From the NCBI GenBank assembly GCA_045118975.1, contig JBGVCT010000006.1, positions 29,659-93,658 on the forward strand: DNA of 64,000 nucleotides. The letters are read 5' to 3'. The DNA comes from RGIG6178 sp045118975. Lineage in GTDB: Bacteria > Bacillota_I > Bacilli_A > RFN20 > DUOF01. This document shows, in pieces, positions 44,376-53,311 of this stretch (position 1 is the first letter of the stretch; every line of letters begins with the position of its first letter). The notes below the pieces were generated by a model that saw only the letters and a program-made list of their open reading frames with translations, did not search any database and was not told the DNA's origin. A program made the position numbers and the translations under genes.

Positions 44376-44404
44376 AAAAAGGAACTGAGTTAGTTCCTTT
44401 TTTT
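44376..44404. terminator. Bidirectional terminator between converging units
   Basis: AAAAAGGAACT (44376-44386), GAGTT, AGTTCCTTTTT (44392-44402). It serves fhs-DUF951 on plus and the small operon on minus. Confidence 0.88.
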
Positions 44405-44405
44405 G

Positions 44406-44615
44406 TTAGTTATCATCATCTTTTCTAAGCCACAACACAATACCAATTATTGTTAATATTAGGAATATAGCTGCTGCAATAAAGAATATAGTTGCTAGTT
44501 CAGCATCTGTTTCTAGGGTGTTAAATCCCATAAATCCAAATACTATTGTACAAATAGCAGTTATAATTGTAAAAGGTAAAGATACAAAAAGTACTTCTAG
44601 AATAAATTCAATCAT
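44406..44615 (-). CDS. Small two-helix membrane protein
   Basis: 69 residues: two hydrophobic helices (about 5-29 and 40-62) separated by a short acidic loop (NTLETDAEL), with a charged WLRKDDDN end. GAGGT precedes the ATG by seven bases. It is the last gene of a three-gene minus-strand operon, eight bases after the MBL-fold gene. No family recognised. Confidence 0.65.
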   Translation of the reverse strand: MIEFILEVLFVSLPFTIITAICTIVFGFMGFNTLETDAELATIFFIAAAIFLILTIIGIVLWLRKDDDN

Positions 44616-44623
44616 AGTTTACC

Positions 44624-45739
44624 TCAATTTGCCCATGCGATTCCTGAACGATAAGTTTGGGCCCAAGTAGTATCTTTTAATAGAGTGTTATTATTGCTTC
44701 CAGTAACACTAACTCCTTTATAATTAGATATTACAACAATATCACCATTCATTGATTCAAAACCAATATCTTCAAATGTTCCATCAGCTTTTTCTTGTAG
44801 TATACCTTTTGATGTTGCATAAACTTGACTTGTATGTTTAGCAATTCTCTCAAGTGTTTCTCTAGTAGGGAAAGTACCATTTATGTTTACATTTCCAGGT
44901 TTATTTGTGGCGTATTCAAAAGAACCGACAACAGCAGTAATTATTACAATCTCTGGCTCGATTACATCTAGTAATACATCATGAGATGATGAAGAAGAAC
45001 CATGGTGACCAGCTTTAAATAATTTTACTTTAGGTAAATTGTTATTTGCTACTAGACTTTCTTCGCCTTCTTCCTCAAGATCGCCAGTAAATAGAAAGTG
45101 ATTACCATTTTGATTAATCATAAAGCAAACGGAATATTCATTTTCTTCTCCATCTTCTTCATAGAATTTTTGATATAAAATTTCTATTTCTGTACCATAT
45201 CCTAAATCTATTTTTCTATTACAACCATTTTGATTATTATAACATTCAAGGGCAGTATATACATTTGTTCCTTCCTCTTCGATTTTATCTACAATTTTCA
45301 AATAATTGTTATACATTTTTCCAGTTGTTTGATTAGTTCTAGCAAATTGTATTAAATTAGTTATTTCATAATCTGTCAACAAGCTTGTTTCACCATTTCC
45401 AGCAAAGTTAGCATAATGATCTTCATGAGCATGTGTTACTATGACATATTCAATTTTGTTATCTTGAATTTCTTTATCAAGGTAGTTTTTTATTGTTTCA
45501 TAACTGCTTGTTTTACTTCCAGCGTCTACTAGAATATCAACTTCACCAACTTGTATAAGGATAGAATCACCAGCATACTTATTACCTAGTTCCATAAAGT
45601 GAATTTCTAATTGGCCTATCACATCACTTTCCGGTGAGTTAATATAGAAGTATGCAAGGGCACTTCCTATAAATCCTATTACAAATGATATTAGTGATAT
45701 AAATACTAATAATAATTTACTCACAGGTTTATTAGTCAT
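44624..45739 (-). CDS. Membrane-anchored ComEC-like metallo-beta-lactamase-fold hydrolase
   Basis: 371 residues from ATG at 45739 (MTNKPVSKLLLVFISL), which overlaps the previous stop by eight bases; the longer frame start lacks a ribosome binding site. One N-terminal helix (about 9-33) anchors an outside domain with HAHEDHYANF (about 101-110), the HxHxDH metal site, FTGDLEE and GHHGSSSSS, as in ComEC/Rec2 C-terminal nucleases and teichoic-acid-related MBL proteins. The ComEC channel domain is absent. The substrate is unknown; extracellular DNA degradation is one possibility. Confidence 0.78.
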   Translation of the reverse strand: MTNKPVSKLLLVFISLISFVIGFIGSALAYFYINSPESDVIGQLEIHFMELGNKYAGDSILIQVGEVDILVDAGSKTSSYETIKNYLDKEIQDNKIEYVIVTHAHEDHYANFAGNGETSLLTDYEITNLIQFARTNQTTGKMYNNYLKIVDKIEEEGTNVYTALECYNNQNGCNRKIDLGYGTEIEILYQKFYEEDGEENEYSVCFMINQNGNHFLFTGDLEEEGEESLVANNNLPKVKLFKAGHHGSSSSSHDVLLDVIEPEIVIITAVVGSFEYATNKPGNVNINGTFPTRETLERIAKHTSQVYATSKGILQEKADGTFEDIGFESMNGDIVVISNYKGVSVTGSNNNTLLKDTTWAQTYRSGIAWAN

Positions 45740-46121
45740 TGCTATCACCACTTTCAGATGTAACAATTACATATCTAACACGTTGGATATTTTTATATCT
45801 TTTTGAGTTTAAAGTATAAATAATAATATATTCTCCCTCAATGGATGTATCTATTTGTTCAAGTCCTTCTATAACGATTTGATCTGATATATCTTTGTGA
45901 AATTCTATGGCCCTAGCACCTTCATCGTTGTATGTTTCTCCCACATTTAAGGTAATTGTTTGTTCTCCAATAATTTCAAATGTATCATTCAAGGTTAATA
46001 CTTTTGAGGTTGCAAAACCAGCGCCCAGTCCTAAAACTAGAAAGATAATGAAGCAAAGAATAATTGATTTATTTGTTTTCCTTATGGCCTTAGCTATTTT
46101 CCTTTGGTCACTTTTTTTCAT
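45732..46121 (-). CDS. Single-pass membrane protein with Ig-like (DUF5011-type) domain
   Basis: 129 residues from ATG at 46121, with GGGTG six bases upstream. A basic N-terminus (KKSDQRKIAKAIRKTNK), one helix (about 22-43), then an external domain with ITLNVGETYNDEGARAIE and YIIIYTLNS...RVRYVIV, the pattern of DUF5011 / Cry22-like Ig folds. It is the first gene of the operon and overlaps the MBL gene by eight bases, so the two are likely made together. Confidence 0.65.
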   Translation of the reverse strand: MKKSDQRKIAKAIRKTNKSIILCFIIFLVLGLGAGFATSKVLTLNDTFEIIGEQTITLNVGETYNDEGARAIEFHKDISDQIVIEGLEQIDTSIEGEYIIIYTLNSKRYKNIQRVRYVIVTSESGDSND

Positions 46122-46141
46122 ATTCATCACCCTATATTTGT

Positions 46142-46169
46142 ATTATAAATGAATAAGGTAGGCTTCAAA
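46142..46169 (-). promoter_or_regulatory. Promoter of the Ig-like/MBL operon
   Basis: On the minus strand TATAAT (46147-46142) with TTTGAA (46169-46164) 16 bases upstream. It is divergent from the promoter at 46193. Confidence 0.45.
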
Positions 46170-46192
46170 AAGATTTCATTAAAAAATAATCA

Positions 46193-46221
46193 TTGAAATA
46201 GTCTATAGTATTGATTAAAAT
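46193..46221 (+). promoter_or_regulatory. Promoter of the first orphan paralog
   Basis: TTGAAA (46193-46198), 17-base spacer, TAAAAT (46216-46221). The ATG at 46222 comes directly after the -10 and so cannot be in the message, which places the start of the gene at 46246. Confidence 0.65.
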
Positions 46222-46245
46222 ATGACATGGAAAGAAGGTTTTATA

Positions 46246-47295
46246 ATGGTATATATCACACATCATAATCATTACCATATAACATATGCAGATACGGTAT
46301 TGCCTTTAAAGGAAAAGGGAGAAAATATTCATGTAGCTAGTATTAATGAACTTGAAGATTATAATTTGGATGATTGTATAGAAATTATAGCTAAAGCAAA
46401 TCCTAATGTTATTATTAATACTATTCAATATTCAAAGAATAAGAAAACAGTTTACTTTTATAGTGACAAACCATTAAGTGTGGGTGCCTGGAAAGAATCT
46501 AGAATTTTTAAATATGAAGGTGTGTCTGGAATAGATAAGATTATTGAAAGTTTAGATATTGTTTTAAATAAGGATGTAAATTTAAATACAGGATATATAA
46601 GTGCATATGACTTATCTAATATTATTGAGAGTATGACAGTTAAAGTTGAAAATGAAGAAAAATATTATGCTTCATTGCTTCGTGATAGATTGAATAGTGA
46701 TATAGGTTTAGATTGTCGCAGTATACTTTATTCATTTGACTATGAAACACAAACAATCAAAATGGGATTCAAGAGATATTCCACTTCTGAATGGGGAGAT
46801 ATTTCTTTTATTAAATATGGTAATGACTTAAGAATTAAAGAAGCTACATCTGTGTATGCTAAGGAAGTATTTGCTTCTGCTAGTGATGTTTTATTGGCCT
46901 ATTATGATTATTGTATGAAAAACAAATTATTTAAAACAAAATACAATTTTGGAATAAGAAGTGCAGATGGACTAATGAGAGTAAGCGTTAGTAAACATGG
47001 TGTTACTATAAGAGATAATGATTTTATACATTCCAAATTTGAAATAGATCGTTCTAGCAGTAATGGCAAATATAGCATTTCTTGTAACTCATCTAGTATC
47101 TTAGAGAAGATAAGAGGAAAAAATGATAATCTTTTTAAGAATGTATATGTGAGAATAGAAGATTGTCCACAATGGTGTAAAGAAGAAGCGCTAGACTTTA
47201 GAATAAATCAAGTTAAAGAAGAAATTAAGAAAATAAGACGTAAAGATTTTTTAAGTAGGCTTAATCCGTTTTCGAAAATTAAAAGAAGCAAATAG
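46246..47295 (+). CDS. Orphan protein, member 1 of a tandem paralog pair
   Basis: 349 residues from ATG at 46246 (GAAGG upstream). Soluble, no signal or membrane segment; the N-terminus has a His-rich stretch THHNHYH. Shared with the next gene: LAYYDYCMKNKLFKTKY (about 220), VRIEDCPQWCKEEALDFRIN (about 305) and a basic end FLSRLNPFSKIKR. Function unknown; the paired Cys-Pro motif and the conserved YYDYC are the best search seeds. Confidence 0.68.
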   Translation: MVYITHHNHYHITYADTVLPLKEKGENIHVASINELEDYNLDDCIEIIAKANPNVIINTIQYSKNKKTVYFYSDKPLSVGAWKESRIFKYEGVSGIDKIIESLDIVLNKDVNLNTGYISAYDLSNIIESMTVKVENEEKYYASLLRDRLNSDIGLDCRSILYSFDYETQTIKMGFKRYSTSEWGDISFIKYGNDLRIKEATSVYAKEVFASASDVLLAYYDYCMKNKLFKTKYNFGIRSADGLMRVSVSKHGVTIRDNDFIHSKFEIDRSSSNGKYSISCNSSSILEKIRGKNDNLFKNVYVRIEDCPQWCKEEALDFRINQVKEEIKKIRRKDFLSRLNPFSKIKRSK

Positions 47296-47307
47296 GCTTC
47301 TTTTTTT
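47283..47307 (+). terminator. Terminator of paralog 1
   Basis: AGAAGC (47284-47289), AAATAG, GCTTCT (47296-47301), T7; overlaps the last codons. Confidence 0.8.
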
Positions 47308-47323
47308 GTGGGCAAAAAAAACA

Positions 47324-47352
47324 TTGAAACATTAAAGAGCTTATATTAAAAT
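47324..47352 (+). promoter_or_regulatory. Promoter of the second orphan paralog
   Basis: TTGAAA (47324-47329), 17-base spacer, TAAAAT (47347-47352): the same boxes as at 46193-46221, including the flanking bases CATTGAAA and TAAAATAT. Confidence 0.65.
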
Positions 47353-47380
47353 ATAAGCAGAGTCTGAGGAGATGAACATA

Positions 47381-48397
47381 ATGAAAAATATTAAAATAGT
47401 ATATTCAAATAAAATTTTAAGGTTTGCGGACACTAATTCAAGTAAGTGTATTGCATCATATCCTAATATTAGTGAATGGGAACTTCAAGATTGTATTAAT
47501 CATGTTTTAACAGAAAATGAAGGTGTAACTTTTAATGTTATACAATTTGATAAGCAAGATAATAGAGTTTTCTTTTACACAGATGATCCAATAAAAGTGA
47601 CTTATAAATCTAAAGCAGATGTTGTTAAAAGAGCAACAACAGAAGAAGCAATAAAAAAAGTATTAAAAAGTAAAGATAATTTAGATGTACAATTAATTTC
47701 TATTTTTAGATTATTACACGCTATTAAAAATATGTCTGATGCAAATACAACTAGTATTAATGGTTTAAAATATGATGTTGATATGGAATTGGATATAAGA
47801 TATGGCTACTATTCTAAAGTTGAACTTAGCGATATGAATTATATTGATAATACAATTACTATGATGGTTAAAAAAGGTAAAAAAGAACCATTTAAGGAAA
47901 TTACATTTACAAAAGAAATGGGACAATTAAAAGTTGTTAGTAGCGAAGTTGAAGATGCTGAAGAAATTTTAAGATTATGTAATAAATCTTTGAGTGCTTA
48001 TTATGATTATTGTCTTGAAACTAAAGCATATAATACTGAGATGGTAATGGCTATAACTAGTGCTAACCCAGAGTTTATATGCGATGTTAAAAAAGATGGT
48101 ATAAGAATCTATAATCAAAGTGAACAAGATAGTATAGAAGTTGTAACTAATTCTCAACCATTTGCATTTGTTGTTAATTCAAACAATGAACCAGTTGCTA
48201 GAAAGGTAAGAGATAATGTTGATGAATTTATTGCTAATACTTTTGTAAGAATTGATGATTGCCCTAGTTGGGTAAAAGAGAAAGCAATTGAATACAGAAA
48301 AGAAGAAGTAAAAGCATATATAAAAGCAATCAAAGCCGAAGAATTTTGGAATAGAGTTTTAGGATTTGGTAAGAAAAATAAAAAGAAGCAAAAGTAA
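47381..48397 (+). CDS. Orphan protein, member 2 of a tandem paralog pair
   Basis: 338 residues from ATG at 47381 (GAGGAG nine bases upstream; the ATG at 47372 is too close). Soluble. Shared blocks with member 1: LSAYYDYCLETKAYNTEMVM, FVRIDDCPSWVKEKAIEYRK and a Lys-rich end FWNRVLGFGKKNKKK. It lacks the His-rich N-terminal element. Overall similarity is modest, so the duplication is old. Confidence 0.68.
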   Translation: MKNIKIVYSNKILRFADTNSSKCIASYPNISEWELQDCINHVLTENEGVTFNVIQFDKQDNRVFFYTDDPIKVTYKSKADVVKRATTEEAIKKVLKSKDNLDVQLISIFRLLHAIKNMSDANTTSINGLKYDVDMELDIRYGYYSKVELSDMNYIDNTITMMVKKGKKEPFKEITFTKEMGQLKVVSSEVEDAEEILRLCNKSLSAYYDYCLETKAYNTEMVMAITSANPEFICDVKKDGIRIYNQSEQDSIEVVTNSQPFAFVVNSNNEPVARKVRDNVDEFIANTFVRIDDCPSWVKEKAIEYRKEEVKAYIKAIKAEEFWNRVLGFGKKNKKKQK

Positions 48398-48412
48398 TTG
48401 CTTCTTTTTTTT
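48383..48412. terminator. Bidirectional terminator after paralog 2
   Basis: AAGAAGCAA (48383-48391), six-base loop, TTGCTTCTT (48398-48406), then T. It also ends the minus-strand gene at 48411. Confidence 0.85.
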
Positions 48413-48815
48413 ATGCTTTAAGTATTGAGTATCCTAAGTAAGTGAATACAATCAAGGCAATCATAACAATAAGGCCAATTAGTGCTCCTTTTTTTGTGTT
48501 TGATTTTGAGGCTATTAAAGTTATCAATAAGCCTAATATATTAAATATAAAGCCAATGATGAATCCCCAAAAGTAGCTTCCTTGAGGCTCTCCTATTGTA
48601 TATGAGAGTTCAGATTTTGCATCTTTGTTTTTTAATGCTCTGTCTATGTGTGTAAATATTAAAACTAACTCTATTATTCCTAGCACTATTAATAGTATAA
48701 CAGAGTATAATTCTCCTCCAGCAATAGAGACATCAATTGTACTTTTAAAATAGATGCCAACACCAATAGCACCTGCTACAAGTAATTCCATAATAAAAAA
48801 TAAAAATGAAGCCAT
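48411..48815 (-). CDS. Four-helix membrane protein, unknown function
   Basis: 134 residues with hydrophobic helices at about 4-22, 36-55, 83-103 and 111-131 and a polar middle (RALKNKDAKSELSYTIGEPQ). AAGGTGATA precedes the ATG. No motif recognised; single-gene unit converging with paralog 2. Confidence 0.6.
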   Translation of the reverse strand: MASFLFFIMELLVAGAIGVGIYFKSTIDVSIAGGELYSVILLIVLGIIELVLIFTHIDRALKNKDAKSELSYTIGEPQGSYFWGFIIGFIFNILGLLITLIASKSNTKKGALIGLIVMIALIVFTYLGYSILKA

Positions 48816-48959
48816 AATATATCACCTTACTAACTTATAAAAATATTATCAAATAATGTCATGAAAATGCAATTACAATAGTAACTTATGTGGTTAAGGT
48901 GATAAACGCACACACTTAAACTAAATTGATGACTTACAATATAGTGATGGGGTGTTTAT

Positions 48960-49700
48960 ATGAATTTAGTGGAATTTATCTCTGTTAGTAAATCGTTTTG
49001 TGATGAAAATAAAGAAATTGAAGTATTAAAAGATTTATCGTTTTCTCTTAAAGAGGGAGAGAAGATTGCATTTGTTGGCCCAAGTGGTTGTGGAAAATCT
49101 ACAATTCTTAATATTATCAGTAAGTTAACTGAAATAGATAAGGGGGAAGTTAGTGTTAAAGGCAATGTGGGGTATATGTTTCAAACGGATAATCTATTTG
49201 AATGGAGAACAGTTTATAAAAATATAACTTTAGGTTTAGAAATAAATGGGAAAATAAAGAAAGAAGATAAGGATAAGATTGATGAGCTACTTTTAAAATA
49301 TGGATTATTAGAATTTAAGGATAAGTATCCTAGTGAATTAAGTGGTGGAATGAGACAAAGGGTTGCTCTTATTAGAACATTATTGTTAGATCCTGATATT
49401 TTGCTTTTAGATGAGCCCTTTAGTGCACTAGATGCACAAACTAAATTATTAGTTAATGAGGATATTTATAAAATTGTTAGCGATGTAAATAAAAGTGTGA
49501 TAATGGTAAGCCATGATATAGCGGAGGCTATAGCTTTTTGTGATAGGGTTGTAGTTTTAAATAAAAGGCCAACGTCTATAAAGAGCATACATGATATTAA
49601 GTTTGATGGACTAAAAAAGAGAACTCCCCTTAAGGTTAGAAATGAAAAAGAATTTAAAAATTATTTTGATGATATATGGAGGGAGTTAAATGAAGGTTAG
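48960..49700 (+). CDS. ABC transporter ATPase, nitrate/sulfonate/thiamine-precursor type
   Basis: 246 residues: Walker A GPSGCGKST (40-48), Q-loop FQTDNLFEWRTV, signature LSGGMRQRVALIR (about 130), Walker B LLLDEPFSALD and switch SHDIAEA. The Q-loop and spacing match the SsuB/TauB/ThiZ family. It pairs with the permease that overlaps it by 11 bases. ATGGGGTG is the ribosome binding site. The substrate cannot be told from sequence. Confidence 0.9.
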   Translation: MNLVEFISVSKSFCDENKEIEVLKDLSFSLKEGEKIAFVGPSGCGKSTILNIISKLTEIDKGEVSVKGNVGYMFQTDNLFEWRTVYKNITLGLEINGKIKKEDKDKIDELLLKYGLLEFKDKYPSELSGGMRQRVALIRTLLLDPDILLLDEPFSALDAQTKLLVNEDIYKIVSDVNKSVIMVSHDIAEAIAFCDRVVVLNKRPTSIKSIHDIKFDGLKKRTPLKVRNEKEFKNYFDDIWRELNEG

Positions 49701-50478
49701 AGAATATAAAAGAAAGAAACTTTTAAATAAGATATATGTGCATACAATTAGAATTATTATGATGGTATCTTTTATTTTACTTTGGCAAATAGCATCTAAT
49801 AAGGAATGGATTAATTCATTTTTATTTTCATCTCCTAAAGATATATTTGAACTATTGGCTAAATATATCTCTAATGGAGAACTATTCAAGCATTTAAGTA
49901 TTTCCCTCTATGAAACTGTTTTAGGGCTTGTTATTGGAACAATATTGGGAATAGCAATTGCAATAGTATTGTGGTGGAATAAATTTTTATCAAAGGTATT
50001 AGATCCATTTTTAGTTGTTTTAAACGCACTTCCTAAAACTGCCTTAGCCCCAATATTTATTATTTGGGTGGGAACAGGTGTTAAAGGAATTGTTGTTGTA
50101 GCGATTTCAATTTCTCTTATTGTTACTATTTTATCTGCCTATAGTTATTTTGAAGGTGTTGATAAAAATAAGATTAGGATGTTAGAAAGTTTTGGTGCTA
50201 ATAAATATCAAATATTAACTAAGCTTGTCTTGCCTTCTAATTTGGCTAACATAATGGGGATTATTAAAATTAATATTGGAATGAGTTGGATAGGTGTTAT
50301 AGTTGGTGAGTTTATTGTTTCTAGAGAGGGGATAGGGTATCTATTAACATATGGTTCACAAGTATTTAGGCTTGATTTAGTTATGATGAGTGTTTTTGTT
50401 TTAGCTATAGTAGCATATCTTATGTATTTAATAACTAATTTTATAGAGGGTCAAATTAGAAAGATTTATAATAAGTGA
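49690..50478 (+). CDS. ABC transporter permease, SsuC/TauC/ThiX type
   Basis: 262 residues with about six helices. The EAA loop FGANKYQILTKLVLPSNLAN (about 178-197) fits the binding-protein-dependent permease pattern; LWQIASN and PKTALAPIFIIWVGTGVKGI are typical of the SsuC/TauC group. It ends in TGA. No substrate-binding protein gene is next to it. Confidence 0.88.
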   Translation: MKVREYKRKKLLNKIYVHTIRIIMMVSFILLWQIASNKEWINSFLFSSPKDIFELLAKYISNGELFKHLSISLYETVLGLVIGTILGIAIAIVLWWNKFLSKVLDPFLVVLNALPKTALAPIFIIWVGTGVKGIVVVAISISLIVTILSAYSYFEGVDKNKIRMLESFGANKYQILTKLVLPSNLANIMGIIKINIGMSWIGVIVGEFIVSREGIGYLLTYGSQVFRLDLVMMSVFVLAIVAYLMYLITNFIEGQIRKIYNK

Positions 50479-50542
50479 TTTATTTAAAAAAGATTATAAA
50501 TGTGGTAACATTGTGTAGGTAACAAATAAAGAGGTGTTAAAT

Positions 50543-51064
50543 ATGGCGAAAAATGTTTTACAAGCAGTAAATGTTAAAAATGTTAGTGCATATTCATTGA
50601 CGGGAGTTATTATAGGGCTTATTTTAGCTTTTGTTCCAGTATCTAGTTTGGTTAGTTTAATCATATTAATAGTTGGACTTATTATGATTGCAATAAATGG
50701 ATTTGCTGTTTATAAGGATTTTTCAATAAAACAAGAATCGACAAATCAAACTCTATTAGATGTCTTAGGCGTATTGATGGGATTTATTTTGATAGTTGTT
50801 AGACATCAAATTATAACAATCTTAGTTGCTATTTACTTGTTGATTGAGCCAATTGTTAAGATTGTGATGTCTAAAGGTGATAAAAATGTAATTATGAAAC
50901 AAGTACCTACCATAGCATTAGGTGTAGTATTAATGTTTGGAGGATTTAGTGTTGTAGAAGTTGTATTTAAGATTATTGGCGTGATTTTGATTTTGGCGAG
51001 TGTTGGTTATTTTGCATATAATTATTATTTGTATAAAAAAAGTGGAGTTAAAATTATAAAATAA
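50543..51064 (+). CDS. HdeD/DUF308-like membrane protein
   Basis: 173 residues from ATG at 50543; a GTG nine bases earlier lies in the GAGGTG ribosome binding site. Six hydrophobic helices in three pairs, with LIILIVGLIMIAINGFAVYK and IYLLIEPIVKIV, resemble the DUF308/HdeD family, linked to acid or envelope stress in some bacteria. Function unverified. Confidence 0.65.
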   Translation: MAKNVLQAVNVKNVSAYSLTGVIIGLILAFVPVSSLVSLIILIVGLIMIAINGFAVYKDFSIKQESTNQTLLDVLGVLMGFILIVVRHQIITILVAIYLLIEPIVKIVMSKGDKNVIMKQVPTIALGVVLMFGGFSVVEVVFKIIGVILILASVGYFAYNYYLYKKSGVKIIK

Positions 51065-51088
51065 AAAGCCTTAAGGGCTTTTTTTTAG
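51063..51088 (+). terminator. Terminator after the HdeD-like gene
   Basis: AAAAAGCC (51063-51070), TTAAG, GGCTTTTT (51076-51083) with more T. Confidence 0.82.
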
Positions 51089-51100
51089 GGGGAAAAGTTT

Positions 51101-53260
51101 ATGGATGAAAATTTAATTGTATTAACTGCAGAAAATCTAAATGTTAAAGAAGGACAAGTAAAAGCAACTTTAGAGTTGTTACAAGAGGGTGCTACTATAC
51201 CATTTATTGCTAGATATAGAAAAGAAGTAACTGGTAATTTGGATGAAGAACAAATTAGAGAGATTGAAACAATTTATACTTATCAATTAAAGTTAAAAAC
51301 TAGAAAAGAAGAAGTAAAAAGACTTATTAAGGAAAAAGATAAATTAACTCAAGAGATAGAGGCTTCAATTGATGCATGTAAAATATTAAGTGAAGTAGAA
51401 GATATTTATTTACCATATAAAGAAAAGAAAAAGACTAGAGCTACTACTGCAATTAGTTATGGATTAGAGCCTTTAGCTGAGTTCTTACTTGAATGTAAAA
51501 ATAAGGATGTATTAGCAGAAGCTAGTAAGTATTTAAATGAAAATGTTCCTACAGTTGATGCTGCTTTAAACGGTGCAAAAGATATAATTGCAGAAAGAAT
51601 AAGTGAAGAAAAAGACTTTAGACAAGCTTTAAGAGATAATCTTGATAAATATGGATTTATTGTTTCTAGCATAAAAAAGAACGCTGTAGATGAAAAGCAA
51701 GTTTATTCTTTATATTATGACAAAAGAGAAATGATTAAATATGCTCCTAGTCATAGAATATTAGCTATGAATAGAGGAGAAAACGAGGGTATATTAAAGA
51801 TTAAATTAGAGCATGATATAGAAAAATTTTTATCATATAATATTTATAAAAAAGTCATTAAGAATGTTAATGCAACAGAAGCTCCTTATTTAAAAGAGGC
51901 GATAGATGATGGGTATGATAGATTGTTATTTCCAAGTATTGAAAGAGAAACAAGAAGTACTTTAACAGAAAAAGCTGGAGAGCAAGCAATCAATGTTTTC
52001 CAACTTAATCTAGAACAATTACTATTAACTCCACCTTTAAAGAATAGAGTTATATTAGGTTTTGACCCAGCTTATAGAACTGGATGTAAACTTGCTGTTA
52101 TTGGAATAAATGGTGATTTTGTTTATAAAGATGTTATCTATCCTCATAAGAAAAATGAAAATGAGATTGTAAGTGAAGAGAGAATACTTGCAAGTGAGGC
52201 AAAGGTTGTTAATCTTGTTAAAAAATTCAATGTTGAATTAATTGCTATTGGTAATGGAACTGCTTCTAGAGAAAGCCAAGAGTTTATTGCTAATGTTATT
52301 AAAAAATATAATTTGAATTGTGCTTATGTAACAGTTAGTGAAGCTGGTGCTAGTGTTTATAGTGCTAGTGAACTTGCAATAGCTGAGTTTCCTGAATTGC
52401 ATGTTGAAGAAAGAAGTGCTATTTCGATTGCTAGACGTGTTCTTGATCCGCTAAGTGAATTAATTAAGATAGATCCTAAATCAATTGGTGTAGGGCAATA
52501 TCAACATGATGTTAATCAAACAAAATTGTCAGATGCTCTAGATTTTACTGTTTCTAAAGTTGTTAATAGTGTTGGTGTTAACGTTAATACTGCTTCTTTA
52601 GAATTATTGAGTTATGTTTCTGGATTAAATAAGAAGAGTGCTAAGAACTTAATCGATTATAGAAGTAAGCAAGGACTTATTAAAAATAGAGAAGAGATTG
52701 CGAAAATAAAAGGAATTGGAGAAAAAACTTACACTCAAGCAATAGGATTTTTAAAAATCTATGAAAGCAATAATCCTCTTGATAAAACTTTTATTCATCC
52801 AGAAAGTTATAAAGAAGTAGAAAATATGCTTAACATATTAAATTTAGATATCAAGGACATTGGGACAGATAAATTTAATGAGGCCTTAGATGAAGAAAAA
52901 CTAAAGAAGGTTTCTTCATTTGGAGAATATACATTAAATGATATTGTTGTGGAATTAACTAAACCTTTAAGAGATATTAGAGATGATTATCCAACTCCTG
53001 TATTAAAGAGTGATGTATTGCATATAGAAGATTTAAGAATTGGTATGGAACTTGAAGGAAGTGTTAGAAGCGTAGTGGATTTCGGTGCCTTTGTGGACAT
53101 TGGATTACATGATGATGGATTAATTCATAAATCTAAATTATCTAGAAATAAAGTTAATCATCCACTTGATGTTGTAAGTGTTGGGGATATTGTTAAAGTG
53201 TATGTTATAGATATCGATTTGAAGAAAAATCGTGTAGGATTGTCTTTATTTAAAGACTAA
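51101..53260 (+). CDS. tex: RNA-binding transcription accessory protein Tex
   Basis: 719 residues, full length. The N-terminal LELLQEGATIPFIARYRKE is the Tex signature; the YqgF-like domain has ILGFDPAYRTGCKLAVIG (about 316-333) with Asp; helix-hairpin-helix motifs around 500-555 (ELLSYVSGLNKKSAKNLIDY, KIKGIGEKTYTQAIGFL); C-terminal S1 domain (GSVRSVVDFGAFVDIGLHDD). Tex binds RNA polymerase/RNA and affects transcription and ribosome biogenesis. GGGGGAAAA precedes the ATG. Confidence 0.96.
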   Translation: MDENLIVLTAENLNVKEGQVKATLELLQEGATIPFIARYRKEVTGNLDEEQIREIETIYTYQLKLKTRKEEVKRLIKEKDKLTQEIEASIDACKILSEVEDIYLPYKEKKKTRATTAISYGLEPLAEFLLECKNKDVLAEASKYLNENVPTVDAALNGAKDIIAERISEEKDFRQALRDNLDKYGFIVSSIKKNAVDEKQVYSLYYDKREMIKYAPSHRILAMNRGENEGILKIKLEHDIEKFLSYNIYKKVIKNVNATEAPYLKEAIDDGYDRLLFPSIERETRSTLTEKAGEQAINVFQLNLEQLLLTPPLKNRVILGFDPAYRTGCKLAVIGINGDFVYKDVIYPHKKNENEIVSEERILASEAKVVNLVKKFNVELIAIGNGTASRESQEFIANVIKKYNLNCAYVTVSEAGASVYSASELAIAEFPELHVEERSAISIARRVLDPLSELIKIDPKSIGVGQYQHDVNQTKLSDALDFTVSKVVNSVGVNVNTASLELLSYVSGLNKKSAKNLIDYRSKQGLIKNREEIAKIKGIGEKTYTQAIGFLKIYESNNPLDKTFIHPESYKEVENMLNILNLDIKDIGTDKFNEALDEEKLKKVSSFGEYTLNDIVVELTKPLRDIRDDYPTPVLKSDVLHIEDLRIGMELEGSVRSVVDFGAFVDIGLHDDGLIHKSKLSRNKVNHPLDVVSVGDIVKVYVIDIDLKKNRVGLSLFKD

Positions 53261-53311
53261 AAGGGAAATTTTTATTCCTTCTTGTATATGTAATTATCAG
53301 GAGGGAATAAT

